Shown: one piece after another, positions 10,796 through 23,135 of the stretch
How positions within the stretch are numbered: the stretch's first letter is position 1
Layout of the letters: each line of letters opens with the position of its first letter
NCBI GenBank assembly: GCA_947044365.1
Contig: OX345636.1
Coordinates: 8,328,001 to 8,392,000 of the forward strand
DNA length: 64,000 nt
DNA from: Petrosia ficiformis
Taxonomy: Eukaryota; Porifera; Demospongiae; Haplosclerida; Petrosiidae
Direction: 5' to 3'
Program-made: the position numbers and the translations under genes
The notes under the pieces: model-generated
Told to the model about the DNA's origin: nothing
The model's database searches: none
What the model saw: the letters and a program-made list of their open reading frames with translations, nothing else

Positions 10796-12559
10796 CATAA
10801 ACAATAATTTGATATTCGCGCCTTCGTTCGCATAATGCATACTTCAAAGCATAAATGTTCTCTTCGAAAGAATTAATTATTAGTTATTCATTTAAAATAA
10901 ATAATATTAATTGTTTAATCAAGAATTAATATAATAATTATAATCATGTATGAAATAAAAGGATATATAATCATCCATGTATCTTCAGTATCCAGTAGTA
11001 TCATCTTATATACATGTAGTTATATTTACATGTATGTAAACTATTATCAACTCAAACTTTCAGGAGATACATGTATTCGAGTCTATAACATAAATGTGTA
11101 ACAAGGTATACCTCTATTTTACCACCCCAACTCCCCTTCAAATTAATTAGGATTTTTTTTAAAATTCCCTACATGTACATGTGAAATAATTAGAGTATAT
11201 ATGGTATTATAATACATAAACTCTATTCATATACCTAACCTATATACTAGCTACATGTAACTAGTTTAGTACACTATTATCAACTCAAGCTTATAGCATA
11301 TCTCAACATGAATTTCCATAATGTACATGTACATGTACATGTAGCAATCAAGTACAGTAGACCCTCACTAGCTTTGTACCAAAAGATCAAATTCATTTTA
11401 AAAATTCAAAAATGTGTTGGCACAGCATTTAATAAGACATCCACTGTAGCTATGATAACATGCCTCAACGTTTTTTCACAAAACACTTCATAACAGACAT
11501 TATTTAAATATTTCTTCCTGAAAGACTTTTCATTACATTATCCTTTTGTATATTAATTGTATTGAAACTATATTTGTTATTATATTATTGAAATTGCATT
11601 ATGTGATTATATTATTATGGATCTATAATTGGAGGAATAAATTTACTGTTAAATTCTGTCATTTCAATGCTTACTCTTACGTGCATGTAGCCAATGATAT
11701 TATATATCCAGGATGAACAATTATCACGTTTTGTACATGTTCTGTATATATCAAATTTTAGTGTAATTTATAGCTCTCTGCATGTACAAACCTGTTTGTA
11801 GTATCTGCGAAAAAATTAGTTTTGTTTACACAAAGCCATATTGACACAATTAACTAGGTAAGGGTTTATATCATAGTACATTGTAGAGTACCATATATAC
11901 TCTAATTATTTCATGTATATTAGTTATCATTGGTCTTGATTATCATAATCATACATGTATTTCCTTTTATACAGCGCTCCGCTAACTACATAGAACACGA
12001 TTGTAAGTGCTTTAATCCACAACAGTGTTTATGACATGTATTGTGTATCTATTGTAACTTGATATGAATAATTCTCTTTGATGTTTCACCTGCTAATGAA
12101 ATATTTATAAGCCTAATAAGAGGGTTAATAAGTTCCTACTTAATAACCTACCCCACCCACTTGATTAAATAAATTTGAACAAATCACTATTTTTTTGTAT
12201 AAGCAATATTGACACTTATATTTGAAGAAGTGAAGCAAAAGCAAAAGGTATACATTCCAAACATTCAGAGCCTATGCTGTACTCTGGTAATCACTGGAAC
12301 ACCACCTTTCCCACCTCAGTTATTACAGAACTGTAACTAGCAGGTGATTTAAATGCTCACTTCTGTGGTTTAACAATCACATACATGTACATGTATTTTT
12401 GGAAATTTAACACTTGTTTTATACAAAGAATGGAGAAATGATTGGTGGTATTCCTTAATCATTAACGCAAAATATCCAATTTGCTTGTCCTCATACAAAA
12501 ATTCTACTTTGCCTTTGTTTTCTACATGTATGTGATTTGTAATTTTTTTCTATTCACAG
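10796..12559. other. AT-rich non-coding stretch upstream of the first recognised CD36-like exon
   Basis: Many A/T runs and TACATGTA palindromes, for example 11324-11342. Earlier exons of the CD36-like gene should lie in or before this interval. I could not identify the N-terminal membrane segment or another exon with good splice sites. Confidence 0.4.
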
Positions 12560-12649
12560 TTGACGATAGTGATCCGGGACTAATGGTTTGCCTGAACACA
12601 GAGGCAAATTTAGTAGCCATCCTAAATCTGCCTGGATCCCCAATTCACT
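12560..12649 (+). CDS. CD36/LIMP-2-like gene, exon a
   Basis: The 90-bp exon is framed by a strong acceptor (TTCTATTCACAG) and donor (GTAAGT). With incoming phase 1 it reads VDDSDPGLMVCLNTEANLVA then ILNLPGSPIH, leaving one base for the next exon. The LNLP segment fits the position of LNIP or similar in LIMP-2-type ectodomains, upstream of the WGY motif. The phase fits the next exon at 13614. Similarity of this piece alone is weak. The assignment rests mainly on phase continuity with the clear CD36 exon at 25470-25715. Confidence 0.6.
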
Positions 12650-13613
12650 GTAAGTTACAGACCAGGGTTCTGGGTGGAATAAAGAAAATTTTAGCTTATT
12701 AATTATTCATGATTTGCTAATATTTAATTGGTATTTCTGGGTGAACTAAACAGGAATATAATATCACCTTTATATGAGAGATGTTGTCAAGAGTGCATAA
12801 TAAGATGTGTGTGGGAACATGTAATCAAAAAGTTACAATCTTGCTGTGTACCAAAATTTGTTGCATGTACAAGGTTTCCAGTTGCGAGTAGTATTTACAG
12901 AGTGGTCTTGAGCCTAGTGAGAGCACTCTGATATTAACACCATTGTACATTGGTATATGAACACCTACTTTGCAGGACACAGGGAAATATGTGACCAGAT
13001 ATGGGGGAATAGTAATAGTAGATATTACCAAGTAATAGTAATAGAAAAGTTTTGAAGGGTGGGAAGATATACTATAAGAACCTACATCTAAGAAGTCTCT
13101 TAAGAGTACATTTCATGGGTGCATTCTATATAATATACAAGCAGGCATTTGTTACTTTGTACTGCATGCATCTACACATGTAGTACTGAAGGGAGAAAGA
13201 CATCATTCAAGGGAGGAGGGGAGTTCCCCCCCCTTTTCTGTCCCTAGACAAAAAACCTGTGTAGTAATAGAATGGCTAGTAATATGTAATTGTATAAGTT
13301 AATTTATTACTTGTGAGCAATTAATGCATCATACATGTAACTATACAAACCGGCAACTATCAAACCAGTAGAGTGACCTTTTAGTATTGCTGGAAAATGT
13401 TTCACCCCTTCTGTCTCATTCTATGTTTCAAAAATGTCTATCAACTGTAATGGTCACATTATTATAATGATATTGATGAAACCTCTTACATACATGTATT
13501 TACAACAATGAATGTGGCTGAGTGGTCTGGCACTCAAGTTTACTACTGAAATTATGCAATAGTTACCATGATCCTATGTCTGGTTGTGACACACACAATT
13601 TTGTTTTCTGTAG

Positions 13614-13735
13614 CACTCATACCCGGAGGTGGAATGGCAACTAGTGCTGTTCGTAGATGGATTCATACCATAATTGCCAAAAACTGTGGGGATATGCAGC
13701 AAACCGAGATAAAATCTCGAGGAACATTCGCAATC
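13614..13735 (+). CDS. CD36/LIMP-2-like gene, exon b
   Basis: The 122-bp exon lies between TTTTCTGTAG and GTAAGT. It completes the split codon from exon a and reads LIPGGGMATSAVRRWIHTII, then AKNCGDMQQTEIKSRGTFAI, ending in phase 0. It lies in the ectodomain region before the conserved TRSVDE-WGY segment. The phase fits exon c at 25470, which implies an intron of about 11.7 kb filled with satellites and inverted-repeat elements. A missed exon in that intron cannot be ruled out. Confidence 0.6.
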
Positions 13736-15900
13736 GTAAGTTTCAAAATTAATCTTAAATGTTGACAATTATACAAACTGTACCTACATTTAAATATTAT
13801 CAAAATCTGGGGTGTTACCATGCTAGCTGACATTCAAACACTCACCTTGCTGCTTTCTTAATACAATCAATCTGGTCATCTCTATATAAATGTATAGCAT
13901 TGTTTCCATATATACCAAAAATAACTTCTTTACTATTAAGAAAGCAACAAATTATTAATTTTATTTCCATGTAAAAAAAATGAGGCTAACTATGCTGTTA
14001 CATGTATGTACAGCATTATATGGAGTTTGTTATTTGCTATTGTACTCTAATCCTTTGCTTGATATCCCTCCCTACATGTTCTATCATGTTTTTATTCTTA
14101 TTTTATGTAATTGCCCAACACTGGTGTATAGAAGTTATTACATAATTATGACACAAACTGATGTAATACCTAAACATATAATTACAAGTCCTGTACCAAG
14201 ACAAAAAAAAAATACATATTTACTTACACTTGATCTTCACCAATTTCCATGATTTTAATACAATCAGGAGCCCATAATGAGAAATGAGATAGCTAGGAGT
14301 GTGAATTGCCCACGCAATTGATTAAAATACTTATAGGAGTTATAACCATGAAATAATAATTGTGGGCTGGTGTTTCATAAGCAACTTTTATAACTTTTTT
14401 AAAGTTTACATGACTGATGATTAGCTGGAAAGAAGTACAGCCATCAGACTGATTTAAATGAATCCAGGTTGTAATGTATTGCGAATTGGTAAATTCTCGT
14501 GATAAAGAGAGTGTATGAAAGCTTAGTAGTCTTCAAAAGTCAATTCCCTGATTTTCAGGGAATACTCGTATAGTACCTGTATAACTTCGTTAATTTAAAC
14601 AACTCAGTGTTTAACTTGTCTAGTTTGTTGGAAGATATTGCCAGATGGCCAAAGATACTAAAATCAAGTTGCAGGAAGGCAGCAAGGCAAATGTTTACAA
14701 TGCAGCCATTTTTGGTAACAAAACTCCCAGCTCTTTCAGGACTTTTCATCAAGTGCATAGGCAATTCAAACTCCTAATAAAATAGATGATATTTCCCTTA
14801 ACCACAGTATGTATTTAATGTAATATATTTAACTTTATTACAGCCCGAAAATGTCATGGTCTACCAAAGAATTCGGGGAGAGGAATGCTATAATTGGAGA
14901 TTTCGGCTCCTTCTCAGTTTGGATTTGAAGTATTGAGCAAGCCCAACGATACCCGGGCTGCTTGCTAGTCTGTAGAGGGGGTTGTAGAGGGAGTTTATCA
15001 ATCAACAAGCTCCCTCACGGAATGTTCAACTAAGCTCCCGACCCCGCTCTAAAAGTTAATTATACAATTAATTTGGTGTTAAACGAAAAAATTTATTTGA
15101 TGTTAGATGAAAGTTGAAACTTATTAAAAATTGTGAACTTTTAATAATATATGAATTGTAAATAATGTATAAACTATATAACAAGTCCATCTCTGTATCA
15201 TAATGCTACAAAGTAGTAATATGTGCTATTATAATTATTTGTTTTGTTTACAAACAGAATTGTTAATTATTTTCTAATATAAAAAATTTATTTGCTAATC
15301 ATGTTTACTTCTGAATTCAAACCACAAAGAAAACAGCTGCATAATCAGTAATGTTAGTACTATTAATTTTGTACTGAAGTATTATATCAAAGTATTGAAT
15401 ACTTTATATGGTATTGCCCATCACTATACTGTGTGTTACACAAGAATTGGAAGGTCAGGTTAAAAAGTGGACCAAAACATGTAACATTAGTTTTATGTAC
15501 CATGGAAATATTTGATCCAGTTCATCAATCTCCCATTGAAAAGTTGAGACTCAGAGTCTTTGGTTGTTGGCTCACCATACCACTTGAAGGATAGAGACAT
15601 TCTTTTAGTCTGTTAATTATCCAACAAATGACATTATATGCCACACACATTCTTTTACATACTCTCAGTCCAGTTGCCTTCTAGTGCATGTAGAGAGATA
15701 TAAAATAGAGACAATTTATATAATAACTAAAAGGTTACCATACAATATAAAGGTCTTGTGACAGTAATGTTTGCGTGGTACTACCTACATTTAATGCATC
15801 ATGCACAATTCCAAATTGTGCAATACCCAATTACTATCTTCAATATAATTAGGTATAGCATGTGCAGTTACAGAAAGCAAGTCAAGGGCATAAGACAAAA
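13736..15900. other. Intronic AT-rich stretch of the CD36-like gene
   Basis: No further CD36-like exon was recognised. A GC-richer patch at about 14845-15045 follows a TTATTACAG string and contains pyrimidine/purine blocks, but its frames close quickly. At about 14620-14730 there is one copy of a dispersed block also present at 29080-29190, 29245-29360 and 36510-36755 (shared wording AGGAAGGCAGCAAGGCAAAT). Confidence 0.4.
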
Positions 15901-15914
15901 TGGGGAGTCTTGTG

Positions 15915-16547
15915 CACATACATAGATACATACATACATAAAAACATACATACATACATACATACATACCGGTACATAGATATGTATGTACATGTATGTA
16001 TATGTGTATGTAGGTGTAATGTATGTATATGTAATATGTACATGTGATATGTATGTACCCATGTATATGTATGTATCTATGTATGTATGTTCATATATGT
16101 GTATGTAGGTATATGTATGCAGGTATTTATGTATGTATGTATATAAGTATGTATGTATATGTAATATGTACATGTAATATCTATGTACCCATGTATACGT
16201 ATGTATCTATGTATATATGTACATATATGTGTATGTAAGTATGTAAGTATATGAATGCAGGTATTTATGTATGTATATACATAAGTACATGTATGTATGT
16301 AAGTATATGTAATATGTACATGTAATATCTATGTTCCCATGTATACGTATGTATCTATGTATGTATGTACATACATGTATATGTGTATGTAGGTATATGT
16401 ATGCATGTATCTATGTATGTATGTATGTATGCATGTATCTATGTAAATACGTACATATATATATACCTGCACATGTACATACACTGTACATAAACATACA
16501 TACGTATATAATAATTGTACATATAATAATGATTGTGCATGTATATG

Positions 16548-16578
<31 letters not shown>

Positions 16579-16630
16579 TTATATATGTAATATATATATA
16601 TGTAATATATATATATTACATACATATATA
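15915..16630. repeat. Low-complexity TATG/TACA tetranucleotide and TA tract
   Basis: Long runs of TACATACA, then TATGTATG, with interspersed ATGTACATGTAATAT strings, passing into (TA)n at about 16540-16630. Several overlapping frames are open on both strands only because the repeat lacks stops. Two internal blocks (about 16030-16200 and 16140-16340) resemble each other, so the tract has also grown by larger duplications. Confidence 0.9.
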
Positions 16631-16639
16631 TATATTGAA

Positions 16640-16862
16640 GGAATTGAAGGAATGTTAATTAACGTTAATTATAAACGCGTTTTTCTCTAAATTGACTTTG
16701 CTCTGTGATTCAAACTAAAGCGCCTATAACTTAGCAACCGAACATTGAAATGTAAAACTGAGTGCACACACTGAGAGCTCTTTCAACAGGTATTTACATA
16801 ATATGTATAACGCATTTTTCGAAAATTGTACCATAAGGCTGATTTTCGCATCCACGGTCACA
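16640..16862. mobile_element. Possible decayed inverted-repeat element (right end recognised)
   Basis: The right end, read on the minus strand, begins TGTGACCGTGGATGCGAAAA and continues TCAGCCTTATGG. It resembles the ends of the TA-flanked element at 30594-31025, whose ends read TGTGACCGAATTTGCG and then ATCAGGCTTA. It is followed by TA. I cannot place a matching left end, so only the right boundary is supported. Confidence 0.4.
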
Positions 16863-16902
16863 TATATATATATATATTACATATAATTATATATATGTAA
16901 TA

Positions 16903-17058
16903 TATATAGTATGCTAACAGGTCTATATACAAAATATAGGACCTGAGTTTTGTGTCAGAGGACGTGATATAGCCCGAGCCTGCGAGGGCTATATCCCATC
17001 CGAGGACACAAAACGTGGGTCCTATATTTTGTATATAGAACTGTTAGCATACTATATA
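16903..17058. repeat. Long imperfect hairpin, arms about 70 bp
   Basis: The left arm begins TATATAGTATGCTAACAGGT and continues through TATACAAAATATAGGACC. The right arm carries the complement, ending CTGTTAGCATACTATATA. The apex is ATATAGCCC/GGGCTATAT around a 10-base loop near 16976-16985. A second hairpin of similar style lies at 41719-41848, and both contain the TATGCTAA/TTAGCATA arm motif. Each is followed within about 160-210 bases by a frame with a basic, nuclear-localisation-like start. It may be the terminal or promoter region of a mobile element. Confidence 0.75.
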
Positions 17059-17217
17059 CAATATATTGTATGATGGTGAGATCTCCTGCACATGGAAGAT
17101 TAAAGTAAATTGACAAAATTAATTTATTGCGCATGCGCATTAAAAGTGACCTTGACATGCATGCATAGTTAGTTTCTTTTTTCTTGAGTAAAAATCTGTT
17201 GTAATCTGCCTTTGAGG

Positions 17218-17292
17218 ATGGAATCTGTTAGCAATTCACCCTTTAATAAGAAGAGGAGGATCTCTTTGTCTGTGTCCCCAAGTGCTTCGTAG
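17218..17292 (+). pseudogene. Short ORF start with basic motif (possible mobile-element protein N-terminus)
   Basis: ATG at 17218 opens a 24-residue frame: MESVSNSPFNKKRRISLSVS then PSAS, stopped by TAG. The NKKRRISLS stretch looks like a nuclear-localisation signal. I recall similar Pro/Lys/Ser-rich starts in sponge proteins related to Crypton-derived DUF3504/QRICH-like families. A comparable start (SPPPIKKKGSFTFLEKK) follows the second long hairpin near 42010-42080. Beyond the stop the sequence is not recognisable. Confidence 0.3.
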
Positions 17293-18790
17293 GACTATTT
17301 TAAACGCAATGTTTTCCCTCTTTTGACTGCACTAGGACATACAAAACAAAACTGCTGCATGTTAGCACCACTTACACCGTGTTACCAGGTGTTAAACCAA
17401 GAGAAATGACTTAGTTACTCACCAAATTGCATGGATGGGTTTATTGTGTGGGTGGGTTGGCAAGGAGGCATACCCCACCTTCGAAACTCATTTATGGGTT
17501 ACAGGAGCAAAGGGCAACCGAAAAACCATCAACATTATTAGCCATTTTCATGAGCTTATTCCTAACACCAATCACAAACTTCTGGAGTGCTTTGTAATGC
17601 TAGGAACACACTCCCAACCGCATAGGGGTCATATCCCACATATATGGCCATCAGCCATATGTAAGAACACAAAGTAGACTAACTAATAACATAACACTTT
17701 ATATTACAAAAATACAAACTATGAATACTAAACTGATGTGTATACTGTATAATTTAATGGGTAATTTTAAACACTTCAGTTGGTTACAGGAGTTTCAATG
17801 TAATTTTATTATCCTCAATGTTGAATTGTAGGTAATATCTACATGTACTGGTTTCATTTCATCTTGATCTATATTGACTAGTACATATATATGTCATGAT
17901 AAAGCATAGTAACAAAAATAATATTAATACAATATATATAGTATAGTATTATAGATACAACCTATGGTGTATTATTATCATTCCATCTGTGAAAACAGCA
18001 GATGTTACTTACTCATTTCAGAGTAATTAGTATATACATGAATTTGTATTTATAATAACAAATAACATGTTGTATTCCACAGAAGTTAGCAGAATAGTCC
18101 AGTTGCATGTAGGAACTATGGAATGCAATAATGAATAATTGCACATGATGTCACAATGTGATTACCAGTAGAAATGTATTGCTTCCTATTAGCTGAAGTG
18201 TTCAAATTTAAAATTGTTGCTCCATGGATACTATATGGTATACTCTACATTGTATATTAGTGAAAAGTGGGCTAAACTAGAATCTTCAATGAACATACCA
18301 ATCTTTGTTTTGAGACAAAACGACGAGTGGTCCAAGAGATACAGCAAGTTTTGTTAACAATAACTGGTCATAAGTTTTACATACATGTATATATGTGGAA
18401 GTACTAGTACAAACAATCCCAATGTGTAATATTGTATTGAAACTGATGTAACCAGATGAGGGTTAAAATAATGTTAATTTATGACCTGACTAAATAGACT
18501 GTTTTAATATGACTACATTATAATCATAATTATAAATCATAAACTAATCTTAAGTCCCAAACACTATAATATATTACCTCGAAATCATCCAGTTTCATTT
18601 AATGATTTTAGACTCCATTGCATGGCAAACAGATTAGTCTATTCTTCATAGACTATTACACTTCAACAGAAAGGTTTCATTATATAAACTTCACTGTGAA
18701 TAAAGTTTAATAAAGTTTATGTTTAGAAAGTCATTAAGATAGTACTTACACAAATCAGAGTGTGGGCAAGGAGTCTAAATGTGTTGAACT
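17293..18790. other. Intronic non-coding stretch
   Basis: A plus-strand frame at 17435-17677 is open for 80 codons but resembles nothing I know, and may be the decayed continuation of the element started at 17218. The rest is AT-rich with no splice-site-bounded coding signal. Confidence 0.35.
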
Positions 18791-18843
18791 CCATGTTAAG
18801 TGTGGTCTAGCTACTCCTTGCAAAATAGACCACACTTACATGG
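18791..18843. ncRNA. Compact hairpin, pre-miRNA-like
   Basis: CCATGTTAAGTGTGGTCTA (18791-18809) pairs with TAGACCACACTTACATGG (18826-18843), with one bulged T, around a 16-base loop. The 18-bp stem is unusually clean for chance. It could be a small-RNA precursor or the remains of a foldback element. No expression evidence is available. Confidence 0.35.
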
Positions 18844-19135
18844 GGCTTAACATGGATGTCAGGTTGGAATATATTCATTGTTTTATGAATACATGTACCT
18901 GTGAAACTAACTGTCTTGAGAAAACTTTTCAAATATTGAAGCTGTTTTAGTGAGCCTTGTGAGTTTTACATGTATCTTGTCAAGACTCAATCCACATCTA
19001 TGTGTAATAATAATAGTATATAACATTGTTGTATTGATATTCTTCTAAATCAAGATCAATTATCTCTTCTCTAGATTCTAGATGAGATCAAAACATTTAC
19101 ATCACAAAGTAGAAGATGATAATATTAACCTGATA

Positions 19136-19732
19136 CCGTATAGCTGGTATTTTTAACGTGGAATTTATTTTCGCTTAAATTCGCGGTCAATTAAGAAACG
19201 CGAAAATAACATTGCGTGAAACTTTTTATCCAGTGAATATTTAGAACAGTTGACATTTCATACCGTATATATTTCCACCACGTGTGTGCAGTGTGAAAAA
19301 CATCGTTGTCTACTGATGTCTATCCTTCAATATCTAAAGCCTAAACCAGCAGCCATAGAATCAGCAAACAGCCTGGTTCGAGAAGTCCAATACCAAAAGA
19401 AAACCATGGCTAGAGGCCACTATCATAAACTTTCCCCAGCTCTACGAGCGAATATAGGCGTAGCGGTCTTTTGAGTTAGTAGTCTCCCTCTTACATTCCA
19501 GTTCTTCATTGATTACTGCCTTCCAAAAGTCCTTATAAACATGGTAGCCACGAACACAACAATTTCTCTCAACAATTACAGCACCAGACATTTATAACTG
19601 TATCACGTGGTGAAATTTAATTTTCGCGTGCGTCATCACGTCGCGAATATTTGCTCCGCGAAATACATAATCTATTAGAACGTTTTCTCTAACCGCGAAT
19701 TTTTATGTCCACGAAATAAACCAGCTATACGG
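19136..19732. mobile_element. TA-flanked inverted-repeat element, 597 bp
   Basis: The ends read CCGTATAGCTGG (19136-19147) and CCAGCTATACGG (19721-19732), each flanked by TA as a target duplication. Similarity continues inward through TATTT(T/C)...GTGGA and TTCGCG-rich subterminal sequence (CGCGGT, CGCGAAAATAA). Internally (19250-19474, plus) a frame contains QYQKKTMARGHYHKLSPALR followed by ANIG. This resembles the RGxYxK(Y/F)(S/T)PxxRAxIG segment I associate with HTH-containing mobile-element proteins. It is probably a non-autonomous derivative that kept or captured part of a coding region. Confidence 0.75.
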
Positions 19733-20335
19733 TATTTGGTTTCATCTCTTGAACAAGACTTCATATTAACTGAACTGTATCTATTGTGTACTCTTCAATC
19801 ACATCTAATGATACAATTAACACAAACATTATGTAAACATTGTTATGTAATAACACATAATAATAATGTAGTGATGGTATGTGCATATAGTATGTACATG
19901 TACAGCCAGACCCTCACAGAAAGACAGATGGGCTGCTATTGCTCTTCGGGAATACAGTAATTACAATTAGACGATTGGGCGTGGTCACACTAAATTAGTA
20001 CGTGCAACTTGTCATTGTAATCTCACTTCAATGGTCTTTTGATATAGCTATAAACTACAATGACATATCTGTCCTATGACTAGTGGAAAGTCAAATAATC
20101 CAGGTAGACATGAAACTATTTCCATCAATATTTGCTACTGCAAAAACATTATAATGTATTACCCGACAAAAAGGAGGTAGATCTATGATCTCCATTAGCA
20201 AATCTTTTAATTCCTTGTATTCCTGGTTTCTATCTACAACTATGGCAGAAGATATAACATATAACAAAACACTCTCATCATCACATGTACATAATGATAT
20301 TAATAGATTTAGTCATCACTGTTTATATTATTGAC

Positions 20336-20392
20336 TAGTCTGGCGTGGCCACACCCTTCCTCCTCCAAGCGAAGGGTGGCTGCGCCAGACTA
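20336..20392. repeat. GC-rich hairpin in AT-rich surroundings
   Basis: TAGTCTGGCGTGGCCACACC (with CTT after it) pairs imperfectly with AAGGGTGGCTGCGCCAGACT (with A after it) across a short loop (20359-20371). The outer ten base pairs are perfect. It may be a tiny foldback element or a structured RNA. Confidence 0.5.
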
Positions 20393-21169
20393 ATTATTGA
20401 CATGTAATAATTAACCACTGCAACTATAGCTACAGTGGAACAACTTTATTATATCAATATTACCAGTCCATTACTATACAAGTGAATGGACACGCCACAC
20501 CAAACTAATTATATCATAGATATTACTTTTACTACCTGATATCTTCTGTTTCAATTGAAATATCCAGTTAATAGATTAGTTCATTCAGTTTTCTTCTACT
20601 GTTCATGTCAGTCATTCTATCATGATATCTGATGACTTATAGTGGACACTACTGTTGTCTTTCTTGCAATCGTTCAAACACTTTTTTGTGTCTGCTCAAG
20701 ATCTCTCGTTTGCTCCCAAATTAGTGTTTCTACTGATACTACTTAGCTTCCCTAAAACTATAGTCGATGATAGCTTACGCTTTTCATATTCATATATACT
20801 GCTTTGCATAATCTATAGACGACAGTCTCATTCCCAGACTTGATCACTTGAAATTCAAATGACATGACACACCCGGTATCCAGTCATGTTTGATGTTTTA
20901 GTGCTAATCCCAATCAGATTCAGATCAGTTTGCATGCGAGCACGTGTTTGAACTTTGAAGTAGTGTTGCAGCTGAGGACAACTGCCAACTGGACAAGTAG
21001 TCAAGTACCACAACGTGGTTTATGCGATATTGTATGACCGAGATATGTATATATACTGATGATCCAAAGTGTATATGAGGGAAATTATAGATATAATGGA
21101 CTGCCTTATTTAAACGAGGTAAGATTTACTGTTCAGTTCATAATGTACATTGTAATGCATCATTTTAGA

Positions 21170-21206
<37 letters not shown>

Positions 21207-21531
21207 TATAACATAATTTATACAGGGTTTCATTTACAAAATTTGTTAAAGGAGGGCAAATGAAACGTGGATTTTGAGTGGGCGCCATACAAGGTTATCA
21301 CAGTGTGCTTATTGGCAAACAAATTTCAAGGTGGGACAAATCTATAGCAAGGGGGATGGGGAATGACTGATATATATATATATATATATACATGTATCTA
21401 TATATATAACAGACTTGTGGTTTGAATTTCAAAAATCATACATCCTAATCAAGTATTAAGGAAAAAGTCACAACAAGTGAGTAAAATATTTCTTACCTGT
21501 ACATTGTACTAGTGATTAGTTAGTGACAGTC
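20393..21531. other. Intronic AT-rich stretch with TA microsatellites
   Basis: (TA)n runs at about 21170-21201 and 21371-21391. A short GC-rich patch with CACGTG-like strings lies at 20935-21030. No coding exon recognised. At 21499-21533 lies a first fragment of the 87-bp repeat described at 22086. Confidence 0.4.
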
Positions 21532-22085
21532 ATGAAGAGTAGTGAGCATGTATCATTGCTTTATAGAATGTATAGTGAAGAGTAGTGAGCATGTGTCATT
21601 GCTTTATAGAATGTATACTGAAGAGTAGTGAGCATGTATCATTGCATTATAGAATGTATTCTGAAGAGTAGTGAGCATGTATCATTGCTTTATAGAATGT
21701 ATACTGAAGAGTAGTGAGCATGTGTCATTGCTTTATAGAATGTATACTGAAGAGTAGTGAGCATGTGTCATTGCTTTATAGAATGTATACTGAAGAGTAG
21801 TGAGCATGTATCATTGCATTATAGAATGTATTCTGAAGAGTAGTGAGCATGTATCATTGCTTTATAGAATGTATACTGAAGAGTAGTGAGCATGTGTCAT
21901 TGCTTTATAGAATGTATACTGAAGAGTAGTGAGCATGTATCATTGCATTATAGAATGTATGCTGAAGAGTAGTGAGCATGTGTCATTGCTTTATAGAATG
22001 TATACTGAAGAGTAGTGAGCATGTATCATTGCTTTATAGAATGTATATTGAAGATAGTGAGCATGTATTGCTTTATAGAATGTAG
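21532..22085. repeat. 43-bp minisatellite, about 13 copies
   Basis: The unit is TGAAGAGTAGTGAGCATGTG followed by TCATTGCTTTATAGAATGTA and TAC. Variants (GTATC/GTGTC; GCTTT/GCATT; TATAC/TATTC) recur in a roughly four-unit order, for example units 2-5 against 6-9, so short higher-order duplications occurred. The array sits inside the 87-bp array: a piece of the 87-bp unit precedes it at 21499-21533. Confidence 0.95.
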
Positions 22086-22697
22086 ACTGATTTCTTGACT
22101 GTACATTGTATTAGTGGTTAGTTAGTGACAGTCATAGGTATTGTGACCCTTTTATCACTAGGCTCTTATAGTTATTATTTCTGGACTGTACATTGTATTA
22201 GTGGTTAGTTAGTGACAGTCATAGGTATTGTGACCCTTTTATCACTAGGCTCTTATAGTTACTATTTCTTGACTGTACATAGTATTAGTGGTTAGTTAGT
22301 GACAGTCATAGGTATTGTGACCCTTTTATCACTAGGCTCTTATAGTTACTATTTCTTGACTGTACATTGTACTAGTGGTTAGTTAGTGACAGTCATAGGT
22401 ATTGTGACCCTTTTATCACTAGGCTCTTATAGTTACTATTTCTTGACTGTACATTGTATTAGTGGTTAGTTAGTGACAGTCATAGGTATTGTGACCCTTT
22501 TATCACTAGGCTCTTATAGTTACTATTTCTTGACTGTACATTATATTAGTGGTTAGTTAGTGACAGTCATAGGTATTGTGACCCTTTTATCACTAGGCTC
22601 TTATAGTTATTATTTCTTGACTGTACATTGTACTAGTGGTTATTTAATGACAGTCATAGGTATTGTGACCCTTTTATCACTAGGCTCTTATAGTTAA
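22086..22697. repeat. 87-bp minisatellite, 7 copies
   Basis: The unit begins TTTCTTGACTGTACATTGTA, continues TTAGTGGTTAGTTAGTGACA and ends CTTATAGTTACTA. Copies are nearly identical, with a few substitutions (GTATTAG/GTACTAG). The last copy is the most divergent (GTTATTTAATGACAG). Confidence 0.95.
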
Positions 22698-22980
22698 GCT
22701 TTGTAGTCTCCTATATCTCTAGAATGCCCTATATTATTAAGTTTCTGTCTCTATTACAATGTATGATAATAATGGTGATGTAAAGGATAGAATGTGCTGA
22801 CCTTTTATATCTCTTCACCGTATAAAAATGTTGAACACATGCATACATTGTTTATCATGTTAATAATTTAAAATTATGTTTAAGTACACGTTTGGCATAA
22901 TTTCTCTCTCCTTGACTTGTGTCATGTCTGCATGTGTTCACATATAATAGCATCAATACTTGAAGTATAGTCATAATAAT

Positions 22981-23135
22981 GTTTCATTCTGCTGGTCTAC
23001 TCAGTCTCAAACACACACAGCTACAACATGTATTAATGTAGTTTCCACATGCTGATTTCATTCTGCTGGTCTGCTCAGTCTCAAACACGCACAGCTACAA
23101 CAGCTATTAATGTAGTTTCCACATGCTGATTTCAT
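22981..23135. repeat. Two tandem copies of a 74-bp block
   Basis: The block TTTCATTCTGCTGGTCTACT...GTAGTTTCCACATGCTGA occurs twice in direct succession with a few substitutions (CTACTC/CTGCTC, CACACACA/CACGCACA). Confidence 0.85.

Noticed and set aside
9801..10847. Many overlapping long frames on both strands (MYYCICIVTYTH- and VVHVCICDYTYT-type peptides)
   Set aside because: They are translations of the 36-bp satellite, whose unit lacks stops in several frames; no start context, splicing or similarity supports a protein.
15862..16690. Frames across the tetranucleotide tract on both strands
   Set aside because: Low-complexity TATG/TACA translation with no protein signature.
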